DNA of 64,000 nucleotides, from positions 129,044,849 to 129,108,848 of the forward strand of contig OZ026515.1 in NCBI GenBank assembly GCA_964019695.1, read 5' to 3'. How positions within the stretch are numbered: the stretch's first letter is position 1; each line of letters opens with the position of its first letter. The notes below the pieces were generated by a model, which made no database searches, was not told the origin of the DNA, and saw only the letters and a list, made by a program, of their open reading frames with translations. A program made the translations under genes and the position numbers. Shown piece by piece: positions 49,111 to 61,618 of this stretch. This DNA comes from Loripinus fragilis (lineage: Eukaryota > Mollusca > Bivalvia > Lucinida > Lucinidae).

Positions 49111-49216
49111 TGTTGTTTGTTTGTTTGTTATTGTTGTTTTGGGGGAGGGGGTATTCGTACTTTGGTGAGGAGGGAGATATGATCAAAATACTACTACAAG
49201 CGGGCCATTTTCGACC

Positions 49217-49255
49217 CGCCAGCGAAACGCCATTTAAAATGGCGTTTCGCTGGCG
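49217..49255. repeat. Perfect palindrome of the 'AATGGCGTTTCGCT' family
   Basis: Arms CGCCAGCGAAACGCCATTT and AAATGGCGTTTCGCTGGCG. Confidence 0.85.
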
Positions 49256-50146
49256 TGTCGATGATTGGCCAATATTAAATGCTTACAGATTTTCAAGGGA
49301 TCTGGACCACTTTTGCTTAAAACGGATATAGTAGTAAATAGTTTCACGGCAAGGAGATTTTTTAATTGTCTCCTGACGTATATGAAATGAGACTATTAAA
49401 ATGAGTTTGTCCGTTTGTGAAATGAGGGGGTACTTTAACTTAATGAGCACAACTCCCCCCTACATGTTTTAGTACGATCTTTTTTAAACTTCACAGATGT
49501 TTTGTCCATGGACTGAGGATGTCCATTTGGTTTGGTCCATTATCGTCAAATTATTTTTTTTTCACTTTTTTCGACTTGTGAACTTGTACCTTATGCCAAT
49601 CTCGGATACAATGTGTATTTATTTATGAGCGTAACTCCTCCGATAATTTGGAAACTTCGCAGATGTTTTGTATATGGTCTTAAACGTGCAGGTGGTTTGG
49701 GCATGATCCTAAAATTATTTTCCACACGAGACCTTTCACTGCTCGCACATGCGAATTATAGGGTAAAGATATGTTAAAAAAGATATTAGGTATCTTGTCT
49801 AATTTGATAGTCCGACATGACTGAAATACTTTAAATCTTAACTTAATTTAAAGTTATAGTTCAACCCCCGAGGAGTCATGTATCTAAACAAACAATGTGG
49901 ACCCAGATCAACTAGCGTTTCATTTCACTGTTTGCTTTAAGCTAGTGTGCAATGCGTCACTATGGCCAAACAAAAATATGCGTGTTTCAGGTTACATTCA
50001 ATATTAAAATTGTGACGGTAGGTAGGGAACTATCTTTCAGTTTGTTAAAAGTTTTTACATGGGGAAGATGGGGAAACAATATTTAAACCCTGACGGGAGT
50101 TCGCGAACAACGAAGGCGCAGATCAGCCTGTGCATCCTCTCAGTCT
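49256..50146. other. Element C interior, no gene
   Basis: Only decayed palindrome fragments near 49890 and 50095. Confidence 0.5.
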
Positions 50147-50395
50147 GATGACATGGGTGAAAGTTTTCAGGATTATTCCTGAATTCAGGATTTGGCGGTC
50201 GACTATCCACTTTCCACAGAAATCCTGAATGAAGTAGATTAAAATAGCTTTTCTGATTTATTTTTAGTTTATCTTAAGACATTATATGACAGCTAAAACA
50301 TGGAAGTATTGATATGCTTATTTTAAGATTTGAATTTCAAAAGTTCAGGATTTTGAAATTTTTTGAACTTTCGCCCATGTGATATCCCTACCTCA
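50147..50395 (+). mobile_element. MITE-like repeat, 'CATGGGTGAAA...TTTCGCCCATG', copy 1
   Basis: Ends CATGGGTGAAAGTTTTCAGG and AACTTTCGCCCATGTGAT are inverted. Copy 2 is at 53929-54172. Interior shares TTCAGGATTATTCCTGAATTC-like text. Confidence 0.75.
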
Positions 50396-51707
50396 TGACA
50401 GTCTTGGGCTACATGCATTTCGAAGAATCAAGATACTGAACAAAACCAAAACTGTCCTATGAACTAATTCCCTCGTGTGCATGCTGCCTTCTTCACTCGG
50501 TTTGAATGGTCAAACTGACGTGAAAATCGGTATCCCAAGAGATAGGTCCAGAAAATGGTAACAAAATGTCCTTACCTGTAAATGACTTATTAATCCATTA
50601 ATCCGTTATTTTGATTTATTAACATGACGCCTGGCTTGTTTTAATTTTCCGCCAATCAGCAGCCATATTTGACGATAACTACTGTCGTGCCAACCAAAAG
50701 TGACAGTGATGAAATATTGTGTTAACAAATTGTTAAGTAAAACACTAACTTGTACATACACGAATCGAGAGATCTCTTCTGTACTAATCCTATCCTGCGG
50801 ATAGGATAAATAAATAAGTGATCCCCTTATAACTTTGTAAACAAAACGTCGTCAGTCACTCTTGGCTGGCAGGACAGTAAAGTAATATAAAATGCAGTTT
50901 TCTTTTGCATATTCCGAGGGTGCATGCTTCTATGACATTTGGTCGAAAGATATTATGTCGATACGGCGTTTGCTCGAATGCGACATACAGTCGATACGAT
51001 GTTTTATTAGTTTTGACGTTCAATCGACTGCGTCATATTGTCTAAAACTCGTCCAAAAAATTGACCGACAGTGTGTTTTTCAAATTTTATTTCTTAAGAA
51101 ATTTCTCAACTCATTAAATGCAAACGTACTCGACGGTAAGATCCATCGATTCAAGATCGTATGTACAACCAAAATCGTATCGACCAAATTATTTTCGACA
51201 AAATGTTGTGTATCCTACATGTTGAGTCTACTCGGTAGAAGCGCCTTGGAGAGGCATTTCTTAGGAGTGCCCACAGCATGGATTTTTACAGAAACACCGC
51301 TTATAAAGTTTGACATGATCTTTGACGTCTGCGGTTGAAACATTCTTTGTCGGCTTCAAACTTCAAAGCCAAAATCGCCCTTGTGTATAAATGAAAGGCC
51401 CTGAAATTGAATAGCATACATGTATATCTCGGACAGGGTCTTCATCGCTCACAAGTGACAGATTATGCATGCTTTTCTGTCGTCTATTTTTTTCTTCAAA
51501 ACAACCTTGATTTTTTCAGGAATACTATCAAAGTGTCAAACAGTTTGGATCCAGATCAAGCCCTACATCTAGTCGTGTCTGATCTGGGTCCAACTTATTT
51601 GCAAAGGTTATCAGCGTCCGACACTAGTTAGTAGGCAAATATATGCGATAACTGCAAAAATTTCATGAGCAGGTCCAAATATGAGGATGGTTTTCAAAAG
51701 ATTGATC
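50396..51707. other. Element C interior, no gene supported
   Basis: The longest ORF of the window (148 codons, 50892-51338, plus) lies here, with no recognisable family. A decayed AACAGTTTGGATCC palindrome is at 51538-51610. Confidence 0.5.
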
Positions 51708-51774
51708 ATCTTCGCAAGCCAAGGGTACTAACACCAGGAACGAAGTGGAGTTAGTACCCTTGGCTTGCGAAGAT
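51708..51774. repeat. Perfect 25-bp-arm hairpin
   Basis: ATCTTCGCAAGCCAAGGGTA (first 20 of 25 bases at 51708-51732) is exactly complementary to 51750-51774, with a 17-nt loop. Confidence 0.9.
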
Positions 51775-51912
51775 GAAGACTGATGTGTACAATTACAATT
51801 GATCATTTGCTCATTGCAAGCGTCTCTCGAGACAAGACTCATCCGTGTACTTGTCGCATTTGCAAGCAACGAAGGCTCAAAATGGGCATGTGCACACGCA
51901 CAGTCTCCCCAT

Positions 51913-52165
51913 GTGCGGATCCAGAGGGGGGTAGGGGGTCCGGACCCCCCCCCCGGAAAATCATAAGTTATATGGGTTTCTATAGAAATTAGCATTTGGA
52001 CCCCCCCCCCCCCCCCGGAATATGTTGAAAATGATTGTTTTGTTTGAAATAACTATTGGACACCCTCTGTAAAGTTGAGGACTAAAAAAGTTGTCAGAGC
52101 TGTTTTCTGGCAGTCGGGCCTGGACCCCCCCCCCCCCCCGGCAAAAATTCCTGGATCCGCGCATG
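51913..52165 (+). mobile_element. CGGATCC MITE in element C
   Basis: TGTGCGGATCCAGAGGGG to CTGGATCCGCGCATG with long C tracts; same family as 22707-22993. Confidence 0.8.
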
Positions 52166-52442
52166 CCCCCACCTCATACAGAAACACAGTAGGGAAGTCT
52201 CCACAGAGCCGTCGCCCATACCACCCCAGATCATGCAATTTTTCATAAATCTTTAAAGAACCAACCACAACAAAAGGTGTTTGCTTTCTATGCACGGAAA
52301 GCATTTTTAAAAAAATGACATTATATCTCGACTTTTACCGTCTTTGCTGCGTACTTTTGTATCTGCAAACTGGGGTTCCACAGATGCTCTGTAGCAAGGT
52401 GTGTTGACATGTATGTATTATTTCAAGAATCGGAGATAATTG

Positions 52443-52640
52443 AGCCGCGACATGGGATTTTCGTGCGACCAGCAAAGGCTCAGACCAGCCTGCGCATACG
52501 CGCAGTCTGATCAGAGCCTTTGTTAGTCGCTTGACTATACTATAATTAAGGTACCGAAGTTGGAGTTGAGCAGACTCATCCGAGTCTGCACTTGTCAAAA
52601 TACCACATTGTTGGAAGAAATCGCACGTCGCAGCTCGTAT
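52443..52640 (+). mobile_element. MITE, 'TGAGCC...GGCTCA' family, copy 4
   Basis: Begins TTGAGCCGCGACATGGGATT and contains CTGCGCATACGCGCAG; right end GCACGTCGCAGCTC is worn. Confidence 0.7.
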
Positions 52641-53087
52641 GTAGTGGTGAACTTTGGCCTCTCGCTATGACCTTGACAGAGGATGTCTGAAAACTTGTCT
52701 CAAGAAGGTGGACATCTTTGTGAACTATTGTATAGAAGCAGACAGTGGAAAGCAGAAAAATTCTGCACATGGGACCTTTGACCTCTCGAACTGACCTAGA
52801 CACTGAAGCACCAACTCTGACAGCGTTTTTTTTAGTTGATGTGTAGAGAGGATCCAAATACCACAAAAAGCAAAACGCCATTTAAATGGCGCTTCGCTTG
52901 CGGACCAATGTGCTCCTACATTGAATGTAGGCTTGGTAGTTTTATGATTTTCGGGGGGGGGGGGGGTGTCTGAACCCCTGTCCCTCTGGATCTGCGCATG
53001 CTGAACAGTAAGACATCTGAAACCCTTGTTTTGCACGTGTTTTCGTTGCGCCGTGCAAGAGCCCGATATATTTTAAGAATCAAATCC

Positions 53088-53200
53088 GATGACGTCCTCG
53101 GTAATCCAGGCGTGACCCATCATTCATCCCAGTGGGTACGGAATGTAGTGGGTACGGAACGGGTCACGACTCACGCCTGGGTTAACGAGGATGACTCCAT
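53088..53200. repeat. Imperfect inverted repeat
   Basis: TCCTCGGTAATCCAGGCGTG pairs with CACGCCTGGGTTAACGAGGA around about 70 bp. Confidence 0.7.
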
Positions 53201-53928
53201 GGCATACAGCTGATTTAAACGAGTGCAAGCGCTGAAAATGAACAAAATATAAAACCTATATAAGCAAATGTGCACAGGTTTCATACTTTGTACATTTCCC
53301 ATCGTTGTAATGACAAAAACGACCGACTCTGGTAAAGATCGTTCTAGTTTTCCACTACTTACACAAGTACAATATCGCAGGCAATCATGTTCGTTATATT
53401 TATTGTAGGATATTTACCGTTTTTGCGGGAGTGGCGGTCCGTATTTTGTATCTTTTAACATTATTTTACATGCATATTTTCCATCTTCATCGAGAAGGGC
53501 AGCTCTCCGTAATAGAATCAATTTTTAAGTATAATAGAAACGTACTGACCGTTGTTCAGGCGAGCTCAAATGTGATACAGTGGATTTAGAGATCAGGGAG
53601 TGTTTGGTGGTTATTGAAACACACAGAAAACATGATATGAAATACTGAAAAATAATCATTCTTGTGGGAGATTCTCTTTTGTAACGCGTATGCACAATGC
53701 GGCAGCGCAAAGGACTCCTTTACATGCTCATGCTAATCAATTCAGCGTGACTAGAAGTCTAAATTTTGGTCTTGCATCTTTTTTTTCTGCAGTATAAATA
53801 CAAAAATCTCATGTGCTAAAAGGTCCATTCTCGTTAGTTCGCTGCGTGCACGGATCTAGAGGGAGGGGGCACAGGGCGCCCCCCCCTGGAAACTCACATA
53901 ACTATATGGAACCACCGTCTTCTGAATA
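53201..53928. other. Element C interior, no gene
   Basis: Nothing supported except a CGGATC MITE fragment at 53849-53890. Confidence 0.5.
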
Positions 53929-54172
53929 CATGGCTGAAAATTTTCAGGATTAATCCTGAATTCAGGATTTTGAGGCTGACTTTCCATAGAAAGTCAACCT
54001 CAAAATGCCGAATTATGCAGATTATGACAGTGTCCCTGATTAGTTTTCAGATAATTTAAACACACTTGATCATTTAACCTTTTGTAGGCATCCTGCAAGT
54101 TTTAATATTTGAATTTCCTAAAGTTCAGGATTTAGGAATTTTTGAAATTTCACCCATGTGAATATGTTGTGG
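53929..54172 (+). mobile_element. MITE-like repeat, copy 2 of the 50147 family
   Basis: CATGGCTGAAAATTTTCAGG to AATTTCACCCATGTG, with an additional internal hairpin ACTTTCCATAGAAAGT. Confidence 0.7.
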
Positions 54173-54196
54173 TTACTCCTTAGAATCGTCGCTTCC

Positions 54197-54411
54197 ATGC
54201 GCGGATCCAGAAAGGGGGTCAGAGGGGGTCCAACTCTTGACAACTGTTTTTAGTTGATGAGTTGAGAGAGCATCCAAATACCACTTAAAGTGAACGCTAG
54301 CGACATTTTTAATTTTCCAGGGATGCTAATGAACCCTATAGCGTTATGACTTTCGAGGGGGGGGGGGGGTGGTGGTTGGGAGTCCCTGTCCTCCCTCTAG
54401 GTCCGCGCATG
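54197..54411 (+). mobile_element. CGGATCC MITE, worn copy
   Basis: ATGCGCGGATCCAGAAAGGG to AGGTCCGCGCATG. Confidence 0.65.
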
Positions 54412-55208
54412 TCTTCAATGCGATTCTAAACATCAAAATTATTTTAAATGGGAAAAAAATTTGTTCATTAAATTACGTGGTCAGTAGATTGAGAATTTTG
54501 GTTAATACGGTAGGGAACTCATGTACAGCATTACACTACGACATGGCCTTTTTCTGATGGTGATTCTGCACGTGGCCAGGTGTGCCTACGTGACTCAACG
54601 CACGTTGCAAAACAGTGGACAGTTTATGCGCTCATTGGAAGTTTCTGCAACAGACAATGTAGAAGAAAATATTCCTGAATATGCTATGCTCTCTCTGTCA
54701 CGCATTGTAGTCGCCAATCAACTGCTTTTTGCATATAATTGGATGTCTTTTCAGGGTACATGTAAGACGAATGACCTCACCTCCAAGCAAGGTAGTGAAA
54801 TAATTAGTCACAAGTTTCTGAGCTTACATGCAAACATAGAGATTATGAGCATCGCTTGTCAAATAAATTAAAATTACAACTTGGCGATAATTGTGGATCA
54901 TGGATTATAATTAGAAGATAAAAGAAAACACTGAACAATAAATGTACATAAATTGTATTTATTTTCTGCACGTATGGCATCTCTATTGATTAATCAATTT
55001 TACAGCTGTCAATCATTCGGACGTCACACGCCAGCAGTTTTATCACCCACCGCGGTCATATTGGTAAAAATGTTGACCCGCGGTGTGGTTGCGGTGGAAT
55101 TACGGCGCGGTGGAGACTTGCACGGAACATCGGGTGGGGTTGCGGTGGGCTAAAAATCCTTCCCCACTGGCTTGGGTGGGTCTGTGAAAAACCACCGGAG
55201 CTGTACTG
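54412..55208. other. Element C interior, no gene supported
   Basis: A 116-codon ORF (54521-54871, plus) has no recognised similarity. GC-rich 'GGTGTGGTTGCGGTGG' text lies near 55080. Confidence 0.45.
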
Positions 55209-55756
55209 TAGATTGGATAAGTATATTATTAAAAATAAGCAAAATCAATGCAAATTTTGATATCATCGCCGCCTGCTTCTCCTCTCCCAGCCTGCTTCTC
55301 CTACCCTTCGCCTCCTGCTCCTAAAGAAATTTGGCTCTAAATCACTCAATTATCATTGAAATATCTCGAAAAATTGCATTTGGGACAACATGGGTGTGGA
55401 GGGGCCTCGGTAGTATGAATAAGGGTCCAAACGCTACTATACGTTTGGTTAGAAGGCAAAACCATGCGGGAACCACCGTTTCTTGGACAACTGTGCAACG
55501 GGAGAAAAGCTCTCACGCTTACAAACTAAGTTCAAATGTGCAAACAGCATGCTCTACGGATAGCTTGAACAATTGCCCGAAGCATAGCATTCTTAGATTT
55601 TCGAGTTTTGCGCTGAAAATTTACTTATGATTGAAAATGTGTCAACACAACTTACCGTGTTCCATTGTTTTGCCCACTGCCTGCTTCCCGGAAGGGCCTT
55701 CGCCTCACTTTACGTTCTGCTCTTTTTGGAGAAGGAGGCCGAGATTGGAGGCCGTG
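55209..55756 (-). repeat. Right terminal inverted repeat of element C
   Basis: Reverse complement of 46349-46896, same length, at least four or five substitutions noticed. The mirrored 99-codon frame is 55331-55630. Confidence 0.9.
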
Positions 55757-58700
55757 TTATACATGTACATGTTTTTCAGGGACTGACTTAACAATATGAA
55801 TGGCGCATGGGGTTAGCCTAATATATGTATACCTTATACATACTTTTCCTGGGACAGACTTTACAATATGGATGACGCAGGGGCTAATCTTATATGTGTA
55901 TACCTTATACATGCTTTTTTCAGGGACTGGCATTACAATATGAATGAGGCAGGAGTTAACCTAATATATGATGATCCTATTAACATTTTTTCAGGCTCGA
56001 ACTTTACAATATGAATAACGCGAGGGCTAACCTTATATATGCATACCTTATACTTGTTTTTCAGGGACTGACTTAACAATATGAATGACCTAGGGGTTTA
56101 ACCTAATATATGTATACCTTATACATGCTTTTCCAGGCACTGCCTTACAATATGAATGACGCAGGGTCTCACCTAATATATTATACCTTATACATGCTTT
56201 TTTTCAGGGCCTGAATTTACAATATGAATGCTTGCAGGGGATTACCTAATATATGTTTACCTTATACATGTTTTTTCAGGGACTGACTTTACAATATGAA
56301 TGACACAGGGGCTAACCTAATATATGAATACATTATAAATGTTTTTTCAGGGACTGGCTTTACAATATGAATGACGCAGGGTCTCACCTAATATATTATA
56401 CCTTATACATGCTTTTTTTCAGGGCCTGAATTTACAATATGAATGCTTGCAGGGGATTACCTAATATATGTTTACCTTATACATGTTTTTTCAGGGACTG
56501 ACTTTACAATATGAATGACACAGGGGCTAACCTAATATATGAATACATTATCAATGTTTTTTCAGGGACTGGCTTTACAATATGAATGACACAGGGGTTA
56601 ACCTAATATATGAATACATTATAAATGTTTTTTCAGTGGATGACTTTACAATATGAATAAAACAGGGGCTTACCTAATATATGTATACATCATATATGCT
56701 TTATTCAGGGAATAACTTTACAATATGAATGATGCAGGGGCTAACCTAATATATGAATACATTATAAATATTATTAGCAGGGACTGACTAAACAATATGA
56801 ATGACGCAAGGTCTAACCTAATATATGTATACCTTATACATGTTTTTCAGGGACTAAATTAACAATATGAAATACGTAGGGGGTTAACCTAATATATGTT
56901 TACTTTATATATACTTACTTTCCCTGTGACTGACTTTGCAATGTGATTGACGCAGGGGCTAACCTTATATATGTATAGATTTTTTTTCAGGGACTGGCTT
57001 TACAATATTAACGATGCAGGGGCTTACCGAATATATAAAAATAGTATTTATGTTTCTCTTTCAGGGACTGCCTTAACAATATGAATAACACGAGGGCTAA
57101 CCTAATATATTTATGCCTTATACATGTTTTCGGGGACTGACTTAACAATATGAATGACGCATGCGTTTACCATAATTAGTGTATACCTCATACATGCTTT
57201 TCCAGGGACTGACTTTACAGTAATAATGACTGAGGGGTTAACCTAGTATATGTTTACCTTATACGTGTTTTTTTTTCTTCAGAGACTGGCTTTACAATAT
57301 GAATAAGGCAGGGGCTAACCTAATATATGTATACCTTATACATGTTTTCCAGGGACTGACTTAACAAAATGAATGAAGCAAGGGCTTACCTAATATATGT
57401 ATACCTTAAACATGTTGTCCAGGGGCTGACTTATTAATGTATTCTCAGGGACTGACTTTACAATACGAATGAAGCAAGGGCTAACCTGAAATATGTATAC
57501 CTTATACACGTTTTCCAGGGACTCACTTTACCATATGAATGAGGCAGGTGCAAGTCTAATATATAATTATACATTTTATTTGTTTTTCAGGGACTGACTT
57601 TACAATATGAATGACTTTGGGGCTAATCTAGTAGTTGAAAGCATTATTTAAAAAAAATCAGGTACTGGCTTTACAATATGAATGACGTAAGGGCTAACCT
57701 AAAATATGAATATATTATTAATGTTGTTTTCTCAGGGACTGACTTTACAATAGGAATGATGCAGGGGCTAGCCTTATATATAAATACATTATAAATTTTA
57801 TTTTCAGGGACTGACTTTACAATATGAATGACGAAGGGGGTAACCTAATATATGTATACCCTAAACATGCTTTTTTTCAGTGACTGACTTTACAATATGA
57901 ATGACGCAAGGTTTAACTTATATATGTTTGCCTTATACACGCTTTTTTGCATGGGCTTGTTTTACAATATGAATGACGCAGGGGTTTACGTAATATACGA
58001 AAATTTTATTTAAGTATTCTCTGGGACTGACTTAACAAAATAAATGACACAGGGGCTAATTTAATATATGTATACCTATTACATGCTTTCCAAGGGACTG
58101 ACTTTAAAATATGAATAACGCATGGGCTTACCTAATATATATTTATACCTCATGCATACTTTTACAGGGACTGAATTTACAATATAAATGATGCATGGGC
58201 TAACCAAATTTACGAATCCATTATAAGTGTTTACTCAAGGACTGATTAACGATATGAATGATGCAAGGGCTAACTTAATATATGTTTACCTTCTACACGC
58301 TTTTCAGGGACTGACTTAACAATATGAATGACGAAGGGTGTTAACCTAATATATACTGACGTCAACTAAAAACGCCTCACTCAGTATCACTTATTTCTAA
58401 GCGATGATATATAAAAATATACAGCCACGTACTGCTTGTTTATTTAGAGATTGGGCGATGTTGGAAAATGACTTTAATTTGATATGCAGGTGACGCGTTA
58501 TTCCGATGACGTCATACAGGCTCAGCGTACACATGACGGCATTGTGCATCGATCGCTTATGATTTCAATTTGAATTTGCACCCAGTTTGTGCCGTTAATG
58601 CTTTGCTAAACAATGAACAGATTTTTGATCATTTTTTCAAACAGTTGTGCTTGCGAGTAATAACTTTATGAAATTATGACGTCATATTAAAGACAAAATG

Positions 58701-60440
58701 TAAGGTCCGTTTACGAAACTTGCTAACATTCTCGTTTTGCTTTAAGTAAATAAAAAAATGATAGGGGGGAACATTAGGTAATGTACACAGAATATGCCTA
58801 CATGAAAATTACGTTATTTAAGATGAGCTGTAACGCTCAATGGCCAGTCATTGGTCTACGTTAACGTCCTCCGAACCGGCCGTCATGAACACGTGTCAGA
58901 TTGCGGTTCCTCCGCAATCGTCGTTGGTTAAAGACTTAAGACTTTTGCAAAGGATTCGTAGCAATCTTTTCACCCACTTGCAGAGTCATGACATTTAAGT
59001 TTTACTGAAATGCATGGCGAAAAGGTGGGTGGGGTAAGTTGTTTCGTTCAGCAGACGCATACAAACATTGTCTAAACATTATAAACGCATTCTTGGTAAA
59101 ATAGAGACTGTTTTACAATGGTAAAACACGTTTTTCCTGTCAACAGATTGTGTCTGGAAACAAAGCAAATGTGGCTAAAAGCTTATGTCGCACGAAATTG
59201 TGACCCCTGTCTCAAACCGAGGTCGTTTTCTCAGCCTCAAATATTCTTTCAGCAACTTTGTTTTCATGAGATACGCTTGGCTGATAAGATGTTATAATGC
59301 ACTAAAATTCATAACTTTAGTCTGATCAGTCTAAGAGATATTCACGTTTATTTTTAGATGAGGCGTTTTTTCTTGACGTCAGTATATGTTTACCTTGTAC
59401 ATGGTTTTCCAGGGATTGACTTTGCAATTTGAATGACGCAGGGGCTAACCTAATATATGTATACTTTATTAATGTTATCTCAGGGACTGACTTACAATAT
59501 GAATGACGCAGGGTGTTACCTAATATATGTATAGCTAAAACATGCTTTTTCAGGGGATGACTATACATTATAAAGGATGCAGGGGCTAACCTAATAAACA
59601 TGTTATATGAATACATTATATATGTTTTTCAGGGACTGACTTTACAATATGAATGACGATGGGGCTACTTATATATGAATGTGTTATAACTGTGTTTCTC
59701 AAGGACTGACTTTACAATATAATTGACGCAGGATATTAACATAATATATGAATACATTATAAATGTTTTCTCAGGGACTGACTTTACAATATGAATGACG
59801 CAGGGTCTAACCTAATATATGTATACCTTATACAGGCTTTTTTCAGGGACTGACTTTACATTATAAATGATGCAGGGGCTAACCTAATATATGAATACTG
59901 TACACTATTAATGTTTTTTTCAAGGACCGACTTTACAATATGAATGACGGTGGGGCTTACTTATATATGAAGGTGTTTTAACTGAGCTTTTTCAAGGACT
60001 GACTTTACAATATGAATGACGCAGGCACTAACCTAATACATGAATGCATTATAAATGGGTTTTTTTTCCAGTGATTGACTTTACAATATGAATGACGATG
60101 GGGCTAGCCAAATATATGATTACATTATAAATGTTTTTTCAGGGACTGACTTTACAATATAAACATGATAATTGACGCAGGGGCTATCATAATGTGCCCT
60201 GTCTCATACAAGTATACGTTGCACATAACACTACTTTTTATCCCCCATTGAAGTCAGAGGGATATAGTTTTGTCGTCGGCCATGCTTCCGTCCATCTCCC
60301 TGTACTCATGAATAGACCCTTGTTGGCTACTTTAAAGTTCAGAAAAATGTATACATGCTTTTCAAGGGACTGACTTTACAATATGAATGATGCAGGGGTT
60401 AACCTAATATATGAATACATTATTAATGGTTTTTTGTAAG
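55757..60440 (+). repeat. 71-bp satellite array, interrupted by a MITE
   Basis: The unit reads GGGACTGACTTTACAATATG, AATGACGCAGGGGCTAACCT, AATATATGTATACCTTATAC and a T-rich TTTTTTCA. About 50 units, diverged. A three-unit block (starting near TCTCACCTAATATATTATAC) is repeated about 216 bp apart at 56167 and 56383. It is split by the element at 58354-59384 and continues from element C's left flank. Confidence 0.9.
58354..59384. mobile_element. 1031-bp MITE-like element with TA duplication and CRE-containing ends
   Basis: Ends TACTGACGTCAACTAAAAAC and TTTTTTCTTGACGTCAGTA are inverted, flanked by TA (58352-58353, 59385-59386). Removing it restores the satellite reading CTAATATATGTTTACC. Each end contains the palindrome TGACGTCA. 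No ORF. TA duplication suggests a Tc1/mariner-type mechanism. Confidence 0.85.
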
Positions 60441-61400
60441 CTACTTTAAAATTACGAAAAATTCTCTTTTCCAAGCCCAACCACCCTAATAGTTTCTTTA
60501 AATTTATAGTTTTTATAAATCAATTATGGAATAAACCTCATTTTTGCAGGGAGCTAATAAACTCAAAATGAGGTTTATTCCGTTAAAATTTTTCGGGATT
60601 TGTTGGGTACTTACGCTTTCTTGGCTAGAAAGTACCCAACAAGAGCATCTGTCCATCCACATTTTATGTCCGTCCGGAACCATATCTTAGTACCTATGGT
60701 CAGATTTGATTCATTCTTGGTATAAATGATTAGTATTATGGACAGTCGATATCCTATAAGTTTCGTCAAAATCAACTCATTAACACTTGAGTTATTGCCC
60801 TTGACTTAAGTTAAGACAATTATAAGGCAAAAGCTGTATTGGCCTTTTTGTGTAATTAACATCACATTTCCGAAAAGCTATTTTATCTGACAACTTCTCA
60901 TTATAGGCCATGATTGCCCAAGGCCTGTAGATAAGCATGACAGTGTCAAAGATTTTACCACACCTCCTTGACCCCTCAGGTGGGGTCGAAGGTCAAATAT
61001 TTAAATTTGGCAATAGCTAAGTTAACTGTCAATATTTTTACCGAAATTTTGTATGCAGGCAGAGGAACAATAAATATATATCATATCAGACAGGATTTTA
61101 GTTTGAAGGCCTGGGTCCGATCTGCTGGGTGGACTTAAGGTGTGGCCTTGGCCAAAATTAAACTGTTTTGGAATATGGTCATGGTGCATATCAAAAAGGG
61201 AACGACACATACAGTAACATGGTAGCAAATAGTTTGCCCGTAGACACGCCCTTGACCGCTGGGTGGGGTCAAAAGGTCAAACAATTATTATTTTCTGAAA
61301 GTAGTCATGTTACATATCCAATTAAAGGGAATAGAGCACCATGAAAGCGAATATACTGTCCTAAGCTCTAAAGTATGGTTGACAGGCCTTGATATGATCT
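60230..61400 (+). repeat. Diverged relative of the element A/B arm
   Basis: It follows the order of 22540-23720: GAAGTCAGAGGGATATAGTT, TTAGTACCTATGGTCAGATT, GGCCTGTAGATAAGCATGAC, ACCGAAATTTTGTATGCAGG, GGCCTGGGTCCGATCTGCTG. It lacks the satellite and tRNA-like part, and a piece of the 71-bp satellite is inserted near 60355-60430. Two hairpins lie at 60527-60578 and 60601-60643. Confidence 0.75.
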
Positions 61401-61618
61401 GAATAATACCCAAGCGGAACTAAGGGGTTGGAGAAGTGGGATATATGTTTTGTGATTTACACGTTTCTCTTAAATAACCCTTCCTTGGGGTATAAAAATT
61501 CAACGAATTTGTCTTGTTTCATCATCATCATCATCATCATCATCTGATCATCACAGTATGTACAAAATGTGGGTTAAAGTTCTAATAGTCATTGCGATTT
61601 TTGGAAGCATTGACTTGC
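61401..61618. other. Start of the 44.6-kb intron; ATC microsatellite
   Basis: (ATC)n at about 61520-61544, close after exon 2 in the transcript sense. Confidence 0.7.
61613..61618 (-). other. GC splice donor of the exon 2 intron
   Basis: The exon-intron boundary reads ACAG|GCAAGT on the minus strand. Apart from C at +2 it matches the donor consensus fully, which is typical of functional GC-AG introns. No GT gives both the family length of 163 bp and the phase. Confidence 0.7.

Larger units (their letters stand above)
46349..55756. mobile_element. Element C: 9408-bp element with 548-bp terminal inverted repeats
   Basis: The left end CACGGCCTCCAATCTCGGCC at 46349 is repeated in inverse at the right end, closing GGCCGTG at 55756. 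Both terminal repeats are 548 bp (46349-46896 and 55209-55756) with only a few substitutions and no indel that I see. TTATA flanks both sides (46344-46348 and 55757-55761), and joining the flanks restores the 71-bp satellite. The interior has no ORF over 150 codons and holds several nested repeats, so it looks non-autonomous. Superfamily unknown. Confidence 0.9.

Noticed and set aside
50892..51338. 148-codon ORF as the element C transposase
   Set aside because: No transposase motif (DDE/D or helix-turn-helix) is visible, and the frame is alone.
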